5,391 bases of DNA from contig CAKZMS010000015.1 in the NCBI GenBank assembly GCA_937128785.1, forward strand, positions 1-5,391, in the 5' to 3' direction. The stretch is from an uncultured Opitutaceae bacterium. GTDB taxonomy: Bacteria > Verrucomicrobiota > Verrucomicrobiia > Opitutales > Opitutaceae. Under the pieces are notes generated by a model. It was not told the origin of the DNA. It saw only the letters and a program-made list of their open reading frames with translations, and did not search any database. The translations under genes were made by a program, and so were the position numbers. Each line of letters opens with the position of its first letter. Position 1 is the first letter of the stretch. Positions 5,260 to 5,391 of the stretch are shown here, piece by piece.

Positions 5260-5391
5260 CTAACTCGCATCCACTTCCCGATACGCCTCTATCAAGCGGC
5301 GTTCGCCCGCTGCGCCGGACTGGCTGATCCCGTGCTCCATACCCACGACGCCCTCGTAACCCTGGTCGTGAAGCCATTGGAAGCTGTGCCG
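5260..5391 (-). CDS. C-terminal part of a hydroxypyruvate isomerase-like TIM-barrel protein (partial)
   Basis: Read on the minus strand, the window edge enters an open frame of 43 residues ending in a TAG stop at 5260-5262. The fragment contains FQWLHDQGYEGVVGMEHG followed by GERRLIEAYREVDAS. 'GY.G.VG.E' is the last strand of the barrel in the hydroxypyruvate isomerase / sugar-phosphate isomerase-epimerase superfamily (AP endonuclease 2-like TIM barrel). Its Glu (codon at 5335-5337) would be a metal or catalytic ligand in that family, and the final helix 'LIEAYREVD' is also typical. These enzymes interconvert hydroxypyruvate and tartronate semialdehyde or epimerise related sugars; the exact substrate cannot be told from the fragment. 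The gene is convergent to the TonB operon and likely unrelated in function. The N-terminal part lies outside the window. Confidence 0.82.
   Translation of the reverse strand, partial: RHSFQWLHDQGYEGVVGMEHGISQSGAAGERRLIEAYREVDAS

Noticed and set aside
5037..5327. Open frame of 96 codons on the + strand after the terminator
   Set aside because: It starts directly at the terminator T-run, gives a Pro/Ser/Arg-rich peptide without family features, and its end overlaps the well-supported minus-strand isomerase.

Overview
The window carries a compact seven-gene operon on the + strand that encodes a TonB energy-transduction machine: ExbB, two ExbD paralogues, TonB, an exported TPR protein, and two short membrane-anchored coiled-coil proteins that I cannot name. 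The gaps between genes are 48, 41, 20, 2, 21 and 33 nt. The operon ends at a strong intrinsic terminator (5008-5036). Past the terminator is about 220 nt with no convincing gene, then the 3' end of a convergent minus-strand gene for a hydroxypyruvate isomerase-like TIM-barrel protein, cut by the window edge.

Organism: a Gram-negative (diderm) bacterium, since TonB systems serve outer-membrane receptors. The GC-rich third codon positions, the near absence of Shine-Dalgarno motifs, the two exbD copies and the isomerase C-terminus ending in a 'GMEHG...GE..LIEAYREVD' pattern most resemble Verrucomicrobiota (Opitutae-like) or a neighbouring PVC lineage. This placement is an inference from pattern recognition, not a search result.

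Layout: 1-131 upstream region with a small inverted repeat and an AT-rich block just before the first start codon; 132-797 exbB; 791-818 a perfect 12-bp hairpin over the exbB stop codon; 846-1277 exbD1; 1319-1777 exbD2; 1798-2463 tonB; 2466-3857 TPR protein; 3879-4415 and 4449-4985 two paralogous 178-residue coiled-coil proteins; 5008-5036 terminator; 5037-5259 no recognisable gene; 5260-5391 partial isomerase on the minus strand.

How they work together: ExbB (three membrane segments) and ExbD (one membrane segment with an essential Asp) should form the proton-driven motor in the inner membrane. TonB carries the force across the periplasm to outer-membrane receptors. The TPR protein has a signal peptide and is probably a periplasmic partner, as in the TonB2-type clusters of marine Gammaproteobacteria where a TPR gene follows tonB. 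The two terminal coiled-coil proteins each have an N-terminal anchor and look periplasmic. Their place in this operon makes them candidate undescribed accessory parts of the transducer, and they are the most interesting part of the window.
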